Of a stretch of 64,000 bases of DNA, positions 43,923 through 64,000 are shown piece by piece. Where the stretch lies: contig OZ022242.1 of assembly GCA_963978895.1 (NCBI GenBank), positions 14,870,070 to 14,934,069 of the forward strand. Reading direction: 5' to 3'. The DNA comes from Erpobdella octoculata (taxonomy: Eukaryota; Annelida; Clitellata; Hirudinida; Erpobdellidae). The stretch's first letter is position 1, and the number at the start of each line of letters is the position of its first letter. The notes beneath the pieces were generated by a model. It saw only the letters and a list, made by a program, of their open reading frames with translations, was not told the origin of the DNA and did not search any database. Position numbers and translations under genes: made by a program.

Positions 43923-45878
43923 ATGATAAATTCATGTTCCGAAGATGATGTCAGTCGATCTGATTTAACGATTTCTTCGTATAACGATGAGAACTATCCT
44001 AATAATGATTCGGTGACAACTAACAGCGAAACGTCTTTGTTTTATCCCCAATCTGAAGCAGCGCAGCGGAGTGAGAGCGATGACCGGAGTTATTTTGATT
44101 ATAAACACACAGATGTACGCAGGTATGTTCCGACGATTCCTGAAACGCCCATGGTTTTAAAACGTCACATGATGAAACTAAGAGGTGACCGTATGTTGTC
44201 CAGAGAGGAACAGGAACTCAATCAAATAAAAGAGTTGAAAATGCAGCTGGCTCAGAAAAAGCTACTGGCGGCTAAATCTCGACGAATGGTTTTAAAGTCC
44301 AAGAATTACGAACCCGCCCATTCCACTAAACCTCTAACTGACGCAGTTGGGTTTAATTTTGCTACAGATGGCCGCTTGAAGGATCCGGATTCAAGGAATA
44401 ATGTTAAAGAAATCGACTTTGTAAGTGCACTTAGAAAAAATGAGGGCTTCAACTTCATGCCACTAGGTAGAACAGTACCGAACCCATTTGTGTTCCATGG
44501 TAAGGTGAAGAAAGAAGAGCAAAAATGTACAGAAAAGGTAGAGACACTTGCCGAAAAGTGCAACAAGTTTGTTAACAAGACTCCAGATAGATTCCACACC
44601 AAATCTGAGAAGGAATTGAATTTCGAGAAGATGATGAGAAAAAATGTTGCAGAAGAGAGATTAAAGAGAACTGTTCCCATAACTCCTAAGTTAATGACAA
44701 GAAAACGTCACCGTGAAGTACATGTCATGAGTCAAGCAGAACGGGAAGAAATTGAGTTAGAAGAAATGAAGAAAAATCAGTTCAAAGCAAACAAACTGAA
44801 CAAAAAGGTTCTCACTCAAGTAAGCTATGGGATTAAAAAAGCTGAAAGGAAAGAGGTAACTGTGCCAAAAGCATTTGATTTAGAAATGGAGAAAAGGGCT
44901 ACCCTACACAGCAAGAAAGCAAATGAAACAGCAATCACAAATGACACTCTTGTTGAGGAAGAACATCATCAGTTCAAAGCCAAACCAGTACCAATTAAAA
45001 TCCTTCAGGGTCCGGTCGGTCTCAAACCACGCAAGGAAATTCCTCTTACAATTCCGAAGTCACCTTCTTTTTCGACTCTACATGCAACCAAAAAGTTGTC
45101 GGAAACTCTCAATGAGACGGTGTCTACAAATGTTCCAAAAGTTTGTCCACCACCTGTTAATGTGGCTCCTTTCAAGCCACAACTTGAACATAGAAAGGTC
45201 GAACCAATGCCTTTCTCTTTTGAAACACGACAGAAAGAAATGATGGAAAAAAAAGAAGAGAAAATTCGGCAAGCACTTGAAGCAGAAAGGCAGGCAAGAG
45301 AATTTCATGCCAGGCCACTGCCTCTCTTGGATCCTGTTCTTCCCCCAAAGAGAGTCAAACCAGCAACAGTTCCGGAGGATTTTAATCTTGAGATTGATAA
45401 GAGAGCAGCCATTCAGCATGAAAAGTGGCAAAAGAAACTCGAAGAAGAGAGAAGGTTGCAGAAAGAAGCAGCCACGTTTCGTGCTCGACCTGCCACCGTC
45501 CTGACCGCCCCTCCCTTTGTACCCGAAAAGCAAAGTGAGAAAAGTGCCATGAGCAGCATTCTGAGTCTGAACGAGTCCGTAATGCACGTGCCTTCGAATC
45601 TGGAAAAGAGAGCCGAAGCATGGAAGGAAAATGCTAAAAGGATGCATGAAAAGCAGTCGCTCCTCGAGGATATTGAAGAGGAAAGACAGAAAAGAAGAGA
45701 GGAAGAAGAAAAGGAAGAAATTAGAAGAATCAGAGCAGAGGCAGTACACAAGGCACAGCCAGTACGAAACTTCAAACCAGTGAAGGTGGAACAAAGTGGA
45801 AAGCCGCTTACGTCTCCCCATTCGCCGAATTTCTCAGAAAGACTCACCAATCGTTATGCCAACAAGACGCAAGACTGA
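43923..45878 (+). CDS. TPX2: TPX2-like spindle assembly protein, single exon
   Basis: Microtubule-associated protein of the TPX2 family; the known protein nucleates spindle microtubules downstream of Ran and activates Aurora A. 651 residues from the first in-frame ATG (human 747). Residues about 80-200 (YVPTIPETPMVLKRH, LSREEQELNQIKELK, DAVGFNFATDGRLKD, EIDFVSALRKN) follow the order of human TPX2 from its PCMPPAKQKF segment. Repeated TPX2 modules follow: FKAKPVPIKILQGPVGLKPR, ITIPKSPSF-like, MPFSFETRQKEMMEKK, FRARPATVL, and the end HKAQPVRNFKPVKVEQSGKP followed by PLTSPHSPNFSERL. Glu/Lys-rich helices separate them. An Aurora-binding YSYDAP-like motif at the N terminus is not evident. There is no intron, whereas vertebrate TPX2 has many, so this is either a retrocopy that stayed intact or an intron-poor lineage form. 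Confidence 0.9.
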   Translation: MINSCSEDDVSRSDLTISSYNDENYPNNDSVTTNSETSLFYPQSEAAQRSESDDRSYFDYKHTDVRRYVPTIPETPMVLKRHMMKLRGDRMLSREEQELNQIKELKMQLAQKKLLAAKSRRMVLKSKNYEPAHSTKPLTDAVGFNFATDGRLKDPDSRNNVKEIDFVSALRKNEGFNFMPLGRTVPNPFVFHGKVKKEEQKCTEKVETLAEKCNKFVNKTPDRFHTKSEKELNFEKMMRKNVAEERLKRTVPITPKLMTRKRHREVHVMSQAEREEIELEEMKKNQFKANKLNKKVLTQVSYGIKKAERKEVTVPKAFDLEMEKRATLHSKKANETAITNDTLVEEEHHQFKAKPVPIKILQGPVGLKPRKEIPLTIPKSPSFSTLHATKKLSETLNETVSTNVPKVCPPPVNVAPFKPQLEHRKVEPMPFSFETRQKEMMEKKEEKIRQALEAERQAREFHARPLPLLDPVLPPKRVKPATVPEDFNLEIDKRAAIQHEKWQKKLEEERRLQKEAATFRARPATVLTAPPFVPEKQSEKSAMSSILSLNESVMHVPSNLEKRAEAWKENAKRMHEKQSLLEDIEEERQKRREEEEKEEIRRIRAEAVHKAQPVRNFKPVKVEQSGKPLTSPHSPNFSERLTNRYANKTQD

Positions 45879-48135
45879 GAAGTCGGACTCAATTTTTCAT
45901 TCAATCTGACTTATGATTTTTTTTTGTTTTATTACCAACTTATCTTTTTTGCTTTTGCCTCTGAATGAGCTATTTGTATTTTAGGCTCTGAATTACTTAT
46001 GATTTTAAATTCAAATTTACTTTTGTGTGTGTTATTAATACAAATAAGCGAAATGATTACTTTATTGTTTTATTATTTTCGGCCTAGACACCTGGATCTA
46101 GTGACTTGATGGATAAGTTATTAAAATTATATCCCGGGCGAACATATTATAACCTTCAAGTCGTTTCTTCTAAGCTGCTTTCATAGCTTTGCATTTTATT
46201 ATTACAGATAATAAAAAGTTCCAGTAGCTTCTGCTCTATCATTTTTTCAGCTTTTATTACAACTCATTTCGTAGATTTTGATTACTGCATTATTTATAAA
46301 ATTGTGATTACTGATAACTATGTTTTTAGTGATTAACAAAATTTTTATTTGTTAAACTACACTTTAGAAAGGAATCCAAAGTTGAAGGTTTTGTGTGGTT
46401 GGCGACCAGTGTACAAGTTCTAGATGATCGATTGAGTTTTGTAAATGCATGGATGCGATTAAGTTCGTTGATTGTTTGTGTATCATTCGTCAAAATAAAA
46501 GTGCTTGTTTTATTCTCCTAAAATGTTTTTTTTTGGGTTTTCGTTTTAATATTTCCATTTCATAACTTTAATAAAGATATTGGGTACGTTCAGTAAACAT
46601 ATTAAACATTGATCATTATAATATTGTATGCCGTTTGCTGGTTTGAAAGTGATTAAGAATGAGAGATTTAAGTTTTTGTTTCATTAATATATGCTAGAAC
46701 TGGAGTGTCAAGTCATACCAATAAATACTGCAAGTTTATTATTATTCAAGTTACTTGAAACTTGTGACTATATGATTTTGTAGACTGGAATCCAACTCCA
46801 CTAATAATATCATATTGGAAAAAAACATTCTAGCCATAATACAAAGCTTTCTGAATATTGAATTATTCCAAAATTATCTTTCAATTCTTAAAGTCATCGT
46901 CTTCAAATATAACAACTTTATGTAGGTGATTAATGAGTCAAGTGACTGATATTTTTAATATTTGTTACTAAGATTTACATAATTATATTTTGTCTTTAAA
47001 TTCATTTGTTTTTTCTAAATAACAGTTGATTTCATTCATTATTACTCAAGAACTTAGAACATTTGCTCTTTCGTCAATATATTCTATTAGATTATCAAAC
47101 TTTAACGAGGAATTCATGTGGTGCCAGATTAATAAATGTGTATGTCTTTATTAAATAATCACCCTTTGTTCTTTGTCTTTCAAGAGTTGTTAATTTACAC
47201 CTTAATAACAAGTGCTCATTTTCATCGCTCACTATAACTTAATGTGTCCTTTCTTTTAATTAGTTGTCCAGGACTATGATAATTTTCATTACTGTAACTT
47301 TTCAGCACTTATCACCACTTTAATTAATTTGCATAAAAAATTTGATTCAGGGATCAATTTGGAATGATGCTAAGTTTATTGCCTCCAGCTCGCAGATACA
47401 AGTAAAATTGTTTAGGAAAAAAAACAAGATTCCTTGGAGTATTATGCAAGTTATGTGTCTTGTTTATTTTACTTGCAAGAAAAGCAATAAACAAGTGAAC
47501 CGTAAAAAATCTTATTTTTAAAATCCTTCATATTTTGTAAATCGGCAACTACACATTTGTTGCAAATCTTTCTATATGTTTATTGCAGTGTTTTTTGGAG
47601 GAGCTTCATTTCAGCAATTCAAATTTTCTAGCAAATCTTTCTTTTTAACTCCAAAAAATAGCTGATGACTGGGGGAGGTAGTTGGAGGTACATTTTCAAA
47701 TTTATTTCTTAAACTCTATAACAACTGATGACTGGGGGTAGGGGTAGTTGAGGAGATACATTTTTAAAAAATTTCTTTAAACCGTCTTTATTTACTTATG
47801 TCAAAAAATTTTCTTTTTTAAAAATTCCTTGTGGGAACCCCCCCAAATGACGTCCTGGGTTTTTGATAATAAAAAAAAATGGTGATGCCTCTAGCGATCA
47901 TAAAAATAAATAAATGTTTAATCGCCACGTAGCGAAAATCTTAAGAGTCTATTTTTTTATAGATAATCTGCAAAAGGCAAAAATAGGGCTAATTTGAACA
48001 GTCCAACAAATCTGAAAATTTAATAAAAAACATTGTATTTTACGAAAAATATATAAACCAAGTTTCAGCTCGATCGGATAACGGTAAAGTATCATGTAGA
48101 CTTTCAAAAGTTTAGTGTCTTAAGGAACAGCAAGT
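45879..48135. other. Intergenic DNA after TPX2
   Basis: AATAAA words at 46494-46499 and 46204-46210 could serve TPX2 polyadenylation. From 47590 to about 47870 there is decayed repeat sequence with AGCTGATGACTGGGGG twice and CCCCAAATGACGTC, related to hAT-2. 48040-48110 has an AGTTTCAGCTCGATCGGATA motif common to dispersed elements. No gene seen. Confidence 0.5.
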
Positions 48136-49074
48136 GTTCAAACTAGAGAGCTGCACGGTAATGGGGATGGTGGGGAATCCGCGGTAATGCGGACTATCGT
48201 AGCGGGGATGGTGTTTGATACTGCGGTAGTTCCGCGGTTAACTCGAGGACAGTTTTTATGCGAATCTGTACGCTGCCAAAGTTTGCGAATATGCAATATA
48301 CCGGAAAAACGTAACGAAATGACATATTTCTAGTGTTTGTACATTCTGCATAATCTTATTTATTTTGGCAGTAATGTTACCAAATTGGTATTACCAATGC
48401 ATCATATGTCATTAAACAATTGTTATATATTTTAGCTGAAGTTAGTAACATTTGTATTTTGTAATTACTATGTTACTTCCTTGTCAGGTTGATGTTTAGC
48501 TGGCTAGTGCAGACAGTGCACAATAAGATCTGTTGGCGTACTAGGAAAGTAAGACAACCACATGGCAAAACTGTCACAGGTAGCACGAGTACTACTGGGC
48601 ATGCCTGCTGCCAGCACATCATCTGAACCGGCCTTCTCCATAGCTGGACGTACGGTTGACGAGCGACGTACCCAGTTAAGTGGTGACAGTGTTGGTGGAC
48701 TTATTTATTCACGGACTCTTTTGAAATCTTTTTAGTTTTGATTACTTTTTATTGTGACAGGTGTAAATACTGTTTCATTCTGTTTTGAGACTGTTTAATA
48801 AAATGGCAAGTGCATTCAAAAAGGATTAGTTTGTGTCATAGTTGTAATACTCTTAATAAACTGGATAAACTAAACTAAATAATAATAATAATAATTTTTG
48901 GTGCGGGGATGGGGATGGGGACCATTAGCAACGGGGATGATTAGGGATGGGGATAAAGTATTTCGGGGACGGTTGGGGATGGGGATGAAATGTTCCGGGG
49001 ATGGAGTTGTAACTTGCGGGTATGGTTGGGGATGGTGATAATAGTTTGTCCCTGCGCAGCCCTCTAATTCAAAC
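48136..49074 (+). mobile_element. Internally deleted hAT element with near-perfect target duplication (hAT-4)
   Basis: The element is 48144-49066. The left end TAGAGAGCTGCACGGTAATG and the right end, on minus TAGAGGGCTGCGCAGGGACA, are inverted relatives. Flanks GTTCAAAC (48136-48143) and ATTCAAAC (49067-49074) agree at seven of eight bases. Subterminal zones are made of GGGGATGG/GGGGATGA words on both sides. It keeps the last 54 codons of a hAT transposase at 48571-48735, so it is a deletion derivative of a full-length element. Confidence 0.82.
48571..48735 (+). pseudogene. hAT transposase C-terminal dimerisation segment
   Basis: The frame reads LSQVARVLLGMPAASTSSEP then AFSIAGRTVDERRTQLSGDS and GGLIYSRTLLKSF before a TAG. 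This is the conserved hAT C-terminal dimerisation domain, in which the family reads LA..YL..PATSAPSERxFS.AG. The part is in frame but its N-terminal protein is gone. Confidence 0.85.
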
Positions 49075-50388
49075 GCATAATTGTTATAAAAGATTTAACA
49101 AGTGAATCGTAACAAACTGTATTTTTTAAATTCTTTACAATGTACACTCTTCAAGTTAGAATTACCAGATATGAAGGTGGAGTTGCTTTAGGACAGAGTC
49201 TGTGTCTTAGTGAATCAACAACTTTCACTTGTTGTAGTTCGTGGCTATTAGAAGTCAATTGACATTATGCTGTTGAAAATTATCAAAATTAAATAATAGC
49301 AGTTACATGTATTTTATTTCTTTCTTTAAATGTTTTGTATAGTTACTGTGTGGTCTTGACATGTTCTATTAAACTCGTGTTATTATTGGTGTAAGCAACA
49401 TTACTTACATTACTAATTGAGTTCATTTATTGAACTCAACTGCCAAGGCCCGGCATGGGCCGTTTTTTAGGCACGCCCGCTATATAGGCATGAAATCTCG
49501 GTTCTGTCGGTTTTTACAAGCACAAAATTTCACGAATCAGCACAATAGCCTTGGCCTGTGCTGAAACTAAAAAATAGAACTCCCTTAGCATCCACTAAAA
49601 AATAGAACTCCCTTAGCATCCACTACTACTCTTTTGATTGACTCTCACTTTGAACGTTGAAAGAAAGCTTCACAGAGTCTGTTTTTGATTGCAAACGATG
49701 GGTCAAGAATCAAGATATAACACAACAATACTGACATGAATTTAATGCAAGAAAAAAAATAAAACAAAGCCATGACGCCATATTCACCAGCTAAAACGAG
49801 AGATTACAACAACACTTGTGCGTGCTCACACACAGAAAATAAACGACCGAACTTCATGAACTCAAATTCGAAACGTGAAAACGAATAACACGTGGCATGT
49901 ATATTTATCACGTATGCTAGAACATTGTGTCATGCCACGCATTTATAAACGAATATGTCCGAATGTTAAGTGTTTTCTAGAAGTATATAACATTTAACAA
50001 GGACCAACAGTCAGCAAGAAGCATTAACGTTGGTCTGGTTTGGCTCGAAATCGGCATGGCAACAGTTCTTACAAACATAATAATTACAAGAAAAATTGCA
50101 TATTTAATTCTAAGAAAAAAAAATCCATTTAAACTGCAAAAATATCACATAAGATAAAAAGATGAAAAACATAACATGGACTTATTCATATAAAATTAAA
50201 TTTTTAGACTTTTTTTGATCTGACTTTCTCTTTTCGTCTTTCTACCTGGCATTTTCAAGTCTTGGTCAACCTTTCTTCTTTGTTACTCAAATGTGTGGAA
50301 GAAAACTCTCGTTGATCAGAATTTTCAAACATATTTCCATTCCGACATGCAACTTCGATGTAAACAACACATTACAGTAAAGTAAACC
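49075..50388. other. Intergenic DNA, 3' flank of the GPCR
   Basis: 49570-49625 holds a direct repeat of about 28 bases containing CTAAAAAATAGAACTCCC and TTAGCATCCA. On minus, poly(A)-like AATAAA or ATTAAA words occur near 50190. No gene recognised. Confidence 0.45.
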
Positions 50389-60019
<9,631 letters not shown>

Positions 60020-61525
60020 CTTGAAATATAAAATATTATACAACTACATAATAAAAATAATTTAATAAACACATTAAAACCCCATTACTAGTATAAGCAA
60101 TTTGTTCAAATATTCACCGAATAAATGCACAAGAAATAGAATTCAAAATTGCACAAAACGTGAGCTTAAAGTAAACAGAATTTTAACAAAAGACGAGTTA
60201 TTCATGAAAAGACAGATAGATCCGTAGAGATGCACTCAGGTGTTAATTACATCAATTAACAAAATGAGCAAGTATTTTAATGCCGACGATGAATAGGCTA
60301 GAAGGCATTCTAATTAGTTACCATTGAGGTACCTTTTGGAGACATTCCCCATACCCATTCTTCACAAAATTCTAAAACTTTTCAAATTTGTAAAAGTAAA
60401 AATTAGTCTGAAATAATTACTTCAATGTTTATCAGTTGTTTATATATAAAATAAGGCTCTACTAAAAAAAAACTACCCAATAAAATTGAAAGAGTTTTCA
60501 TAGCTTTACTTTCGTGCCAGAAAACTTTACCAGATTTTCTCTTTCATTTGTTTCTTTAACGAGGCAAGAATGTCAACAATGCACGATGTGCTTGCTGGTA
60601 GTTTCATATTTCAAAATAAACAATAAACAACTTTTAAAGTTATGCAAGAAATACACAGAGTTCATATTGAAAGAGTTCAGTGCAAATTTGTTGCGAAGAA
60701 ACATAATTTATAATTATCATTATAATTATTATTCAATGCAGTCGTGAAACAGTTTGTAGTTTTTCAGCTGAAATTAAATTTGAAAGTCACGTGATATTTC
60801 GTAACATGAGGAAAAGAAATTAACTTTTACTTGGTAAATTACCCGACTTCAACAATTGTTTACAAGCAAATAAACAATGCTGAACTTCAACCAATATGGA
60901 TCATGGATAGAGAAATGTTTTTCGAGAGAATGAATTGATCGAAAAACTGCATGGATTAGTAGAATATATGGATAGATACACAGATGGATAGATGGATGGA
61001 TAGATATATGAATGGATAGCTAGATGAATATATGGATGGATATACGGATGGACTCAAACAACTGTACTTGTGCAACATAATGAGGATGAGGATGGATGAC
61101 AAGCACTTATCGAATCATGGACTGCGTAAGACTGCGGGGAACTTTTTTGTTTACAAAAGAAACAAAATGAGATGCGTAGGTGTGTTTTAAGGACGATTAA
61201 CCGATCGGTGTATCTAATTGCACTCCTTGCTGTACAATAAGACAACATTAATTATGCAATAGTTATTAATTAAGGTTGGTAAATTAATGTTACATTAATT
61301 CTATTTGTCGATACATTCTCATGTTTGTTGTGCTCTGAAGTACTTTTTAGTCTTCTGATGAACATTTCATGGTGATTTAAACATAAGATATAAGATATAG
61401 AATAAAGCGGATGAAAGAAATAAAAAGATGGTTGCTTCATTTACTCGTTTTTATTCTCTTTTCATTTTGTTCGCTCCATCTGTCTCCCCTCCCCTGTATC
61501 TTTTCTTATTACTTCAGACTACTCT
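60020..61525. other. 5' flank of the GPCR and intergenic DNA
   Basis: The GPCR reading frame stays open for a short way past its first ATG without another ATG. No TATA box could be assigned. A GATA/GATGGATA low-complexity patch lies at 60955-61045. The rest shows no gene. Confidence 0.45.
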
Positions 61526-62265
61526 CCCTCTATCTCTATCTCTATCTCTATCTCTATCTCTATCTCTATCTCTATCTCTATCTCTATCTCTATCTCTATC
61601 TCTATCTCTATCTCTATCTCTATCTCTATCTCTATCTCCATCTCCATCTCCATCCCTCCATCCCTCCATCCCTCCATCCCTCCATCCCTCCATCCCTCCA
61701 TCCCTCCATCCCTCCATCCCTCCCTCCCTCCCTCCCTCCACCCCTCCACCCCTCCACCCCTCCATCCCTCCATCCCTCCATCCCTCCATCCCTCCATCCC
61801 TCCATCCCTCCATCCCTCCATCCCTCCATCCCTCCATCCCTCCATCCCTCCATCCCTCCATCCCTCCATCCCTCCATCCCTCCATCCCTCCATCCCTCCA
61901 TCCCTCCATCCCTCCATCCCTCCATCCCTCCATCCCTCCATCCCTCCATCCCTCCATCCCTCCATCCCTCCATCCCTCCATCCCTCCATCCCTCCATCCC
62001 TCCATCCCTCCATCCCTCCATCCCTCCATCCCTCCATCCCTCCATCCCTCCATCCCTCCATCCCTCCATCCCTCCATCCCTCCATCCCTCCATCCCTCCA
62101 TCCCTCCATCCCTCCATCCCTCCATCCCTCCATCCCTCCATCCCTCCATCCCTCCATCCCTCCATCCCTCCATCCCTCCATCCCTCCATCTCTCCATCCC
62201 TCCATCCATCCATCCCTCTATCCCTCTATCCCTCCATCCATCCATCCCTCTATCCCTCTATCTTT
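61526..62265. repeat. (CTATCT)n then (CCATCCCT)n satellite block
   Basis: About 110 bases of CTATCT pass through a CATCTC transition into about 570 bases of the 8-base unit CCATCCCT, with a CCCTCCCT and CACCCCTC variant cluster near 61720-61760 and decay after 62190. Because 8 is not a multiple of 3, all three frames read the same repetitive peptide, giving very long false ORFs on both strands. Confidence 0.97.
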
Positions 62266-63406
62266 CTATATATTTCTCTATCTGTCTCTCTATCACTCTA
62301 TCTCTCTATCTCTCTATATCTCTATATATGTATAAATATAGTCAGTCATCTTGCTGACAAATGGAAATTGAATAGCCTAAACAAATGTTAAATTATTTTT
62401 TAAATAAATTTTTATAGCAAACAGGAAAGAAGTAACAAAAGTGTTTTCTGTTCATTCTGCATCATTTTAGCAGCTGAAGTTTTCTTTCCATAAAATTGTC
62501 ATAAGAGATTTTTTATGTCACAGAGAATTTACAGAACGAAGAATTCAAAGGTTTTATTTTAACCATAAAATCATGGAATTTAGTTAACTTAAAGATTATA
62601 TAAAAAAATGGAAACCAATGAAAAGAAGATAAAAATATATGAAAGAGAAAGGAAGATAGAAAGAAAGAGAAATAAAAAAGATGGATGGAAAGCGGTAACT
62701 GCCATTAGCTAGACCAAAATATCTATGACAAAGTTCATGTATTCTGGCTTGGATAGGAAAAGTAATCGCCTAAAGAGGAGAATCATATGAGGTTTTGTTC
62801 ACTTCTGTTGTTGATTTTGTTTTTCACCCCCCTGGTTATTACATATGTTGTTGTTCTGATTCATTAGTTGCTTATAACGATTATTTAGTTAAATATTCAG
62901 ATCATAATACAAATTCTCTGCAAGCATTTAAAATTTTACCGTACGATGATTGAGTTTAAAGCAGTGCCGAAGCTATGATTTGAGTGCTCCCCCCTAAAAA
63001 ACATTATTGGAGTCTCTTACTTGGTTTTCGTACGGCATATTTCTTTCCAAAACAGTCAATGACCGTGGAAATAGTAGCACCTTAATTGCAGAAAAATTTT
63101 CAAAACGTTTTAAGAAATAAACTGTTCCTCTAATAATGGCCGAAGACTAGAGGGGAAGCGTGTTGGCTCCATTTTAATTGAAGTATAAAAACAATGTTAA
63201 ATTAAATTTTCCTTAAAAATCAAGTCACCGTCATATTTGGGCCACTCAAAGCCTGAACCCCACACCGACCGATAGTTCGGGGCGTGTTAAAAGTTGAAAG
63301 TGACCTATAAAATAAATGAAAAATAATAAAAAGAAATGTAAAGGATATTTGTCGAATAGAATACAATATATTGACAAATTAATTAGAACCTCTTTGATTT
63401 TTTTCA
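62266..63406. other. Intergenic DNA, no gene seen
   Basis: AT-rich. 62630-62680 is a GAAAG-type purine patch. No ORF resembles a protein family. Confidence 0.5.
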
Positions 63407-63817
63407 TCTATATATATATAAATGAATGTTTGTTTGTATCTATGTATGTTCTTTATGCATTGCTACACCATTCATCCGATCGTAATAAAATTTTCACACA
63501 ACCTTGAGAGTCAAGGGGAATCAAATATAGAGAAAAAAATTTGAAATCCGTCACCAAATGAGCGGAGCGGAGCGGGTGCGTGAGCGGGAACTATATACAT
63601 ATATATACACATACATATACATACATAAATGAGCTAAAACGGGAACGGGAAAGCAACCGGGAGCGGGAAAGCGACCGGGAGCTGGAAAACGACCGAGAGC
63701 GGGAAATCGACCAGGAACGCGACGGGAACGGGAAAGCGGAGAAGGAAACGGGAGCGAGAGAGACAAACATTAGAAAAACCTCTAAAAACCCCGGGCAACA
63801 CCGGGTGCCCCCGCTAG
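63407..63817 (+). mobile_element. Helitron-like non-autonomous element, both ends visible
   Basis: The 5' end is TC followed by TATATATATATAAATGAATG, preceded by A. The 3' end has the hairpin-forming CCCCGGGCAACACCGGGTG, then CCCCCG and CTAG followed by T. This gives 5'-A^TC...CTAG^T, the Helitron layout without target duplication. Modules in order: the CACCATTCATCCGATCG head, the TTGAGAGTCAAGGGG hairpin, the GAGCGGAGCGGAGCGGG box, and a GGGAACGGGAAAGC minisatellite (63640-63760). No Rep/helicase coding sequence is present. Confidence 0.55.
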
Positions 63818-63820
63818 TAT

Positions 63821-64000
63821 ATATATAAAAATAAGATTATGTGCGTGTGTAAATAACTTATGTGTTGCTACACCATTCATCCGATCGTATTTAAATTTTT
63901 ACACAAGCTTGAGAGTCAATGGAGGAAGGTTTAAGTAAAAAAATAAAATCAGTCACAAAATGAGCGGAGCGGGAGAACGAGCGGGAACTATATATATATA
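63821..64000 (+). mobile_element. Second Helitron-like copy, head only, cut by window end
   Basis: Starts three bases after the first copy and repeats its head modules in the same orientation: CACCATTCATCCGATCG, GAGAGTCAA and TGAGCGGAGCGGG. The window ends inside its TA stretch. Head-to-tail adjacency is compatible with rolling-circle arrays. Confidence 0.55.

Noticed and set aside
61411..62391. Very long ORFs of Pro/Ser/Leu/His repeats (plus) and Gly/Met/Trp/Arg repeats (minus)
   Set aside because: They are readings of the CTATCT and CCATCCCT satellites; the same peptide repeats appear in all three frames on each strand.

Overview
The window is nuclear DNA of an animal, most likely a marine invertebrate. 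The genes have spliceosomal introns with GT..AG ends, the DNA is AT-rich, and transposons and microsatellites fill most of the space between exons. Protein similarities are all to metazoan families (filamin, syntaxin-16, amnionless, TPX2, adenosine-type receptor). The coding sequences are quite divergent from the vertebrate forms. I cannot fix the phylum; a tunicate or another fast-evolving marine invertebrate is only a guess.

Layout. 1-9 kb: repeats, a dead LINE endonuclease fragment (1808-2082, minus), a candidate ILEI/FAM3-domain exon (3369-3934, minus), an inverted-repeat element in a TA tract (4501-4755) and a hAT transposon with a perfect 8-bp target duplication (5418-7283). 9-16.7 kb: a 14-exon filamin-type gene on plus, covering the end of repeat 16 through dimerisation repeat 24; it may be a complete short filamin of 828 residues. 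17-22.3 kb: Helitron-like pieces, a second hAT element inserted in the terminal repeat of another transposon, and an 18-bp minisatellite. 23-27.1 kb: a complete nine-exon syntaxin-16 gene on minus, with a third hAT element inserted exactly at the last splice acceptor. 27.4-32.3 kb: repeats, a frameshifted CaMKK-like fragment and a FoldBack-like element with a 9-bp target duplication. 32.5-42.7 kb: a complete 13-exon amnionless gene on plus (601 residues), whose introns carry a huge CAT microsatellite, a LINE 3' end and other elements. 43-45.9 kb: a tRNA-derived SINE and a TPX2-like gene in one uninterrupted ORF (651 residues). 48.1-49.1 kb: a fourth hAT element keeping the transposase C terminus. 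50.4-60.0 kb: a three-exon adenosine-receptor-like GPCR on minus (331 residues) with an 8.4-kb repeat-filled intron. 60-64 kb: simple repeats and two head-to-tail Helitron-like elements.

The genes have no shared pathway; this is an ordinary multi-gene stretch. Filamin crosslinks actin, syntaxin-16 is an endosome-to-Golgi Qa-SNARE, amnionless anchors cubilin for endocytosis, TPX2 acts in spindle assembly and the GPCR is a plasma-membrane receptor. The most notable feature is how closely transposons and satellites meet splice sites. In syntaxin-16 a hAT target duplication has copied the acceptor. In amnionless a long CAT repeat forms the pyrimidine region of exon 5. In filamin tandem repeats have multiplied an acceptor sequence. 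Exon joins below were read by eye; for filamin, syntaxin-16, amnionless and the GPCR the joined lengths are divisible by three and end at a stop.
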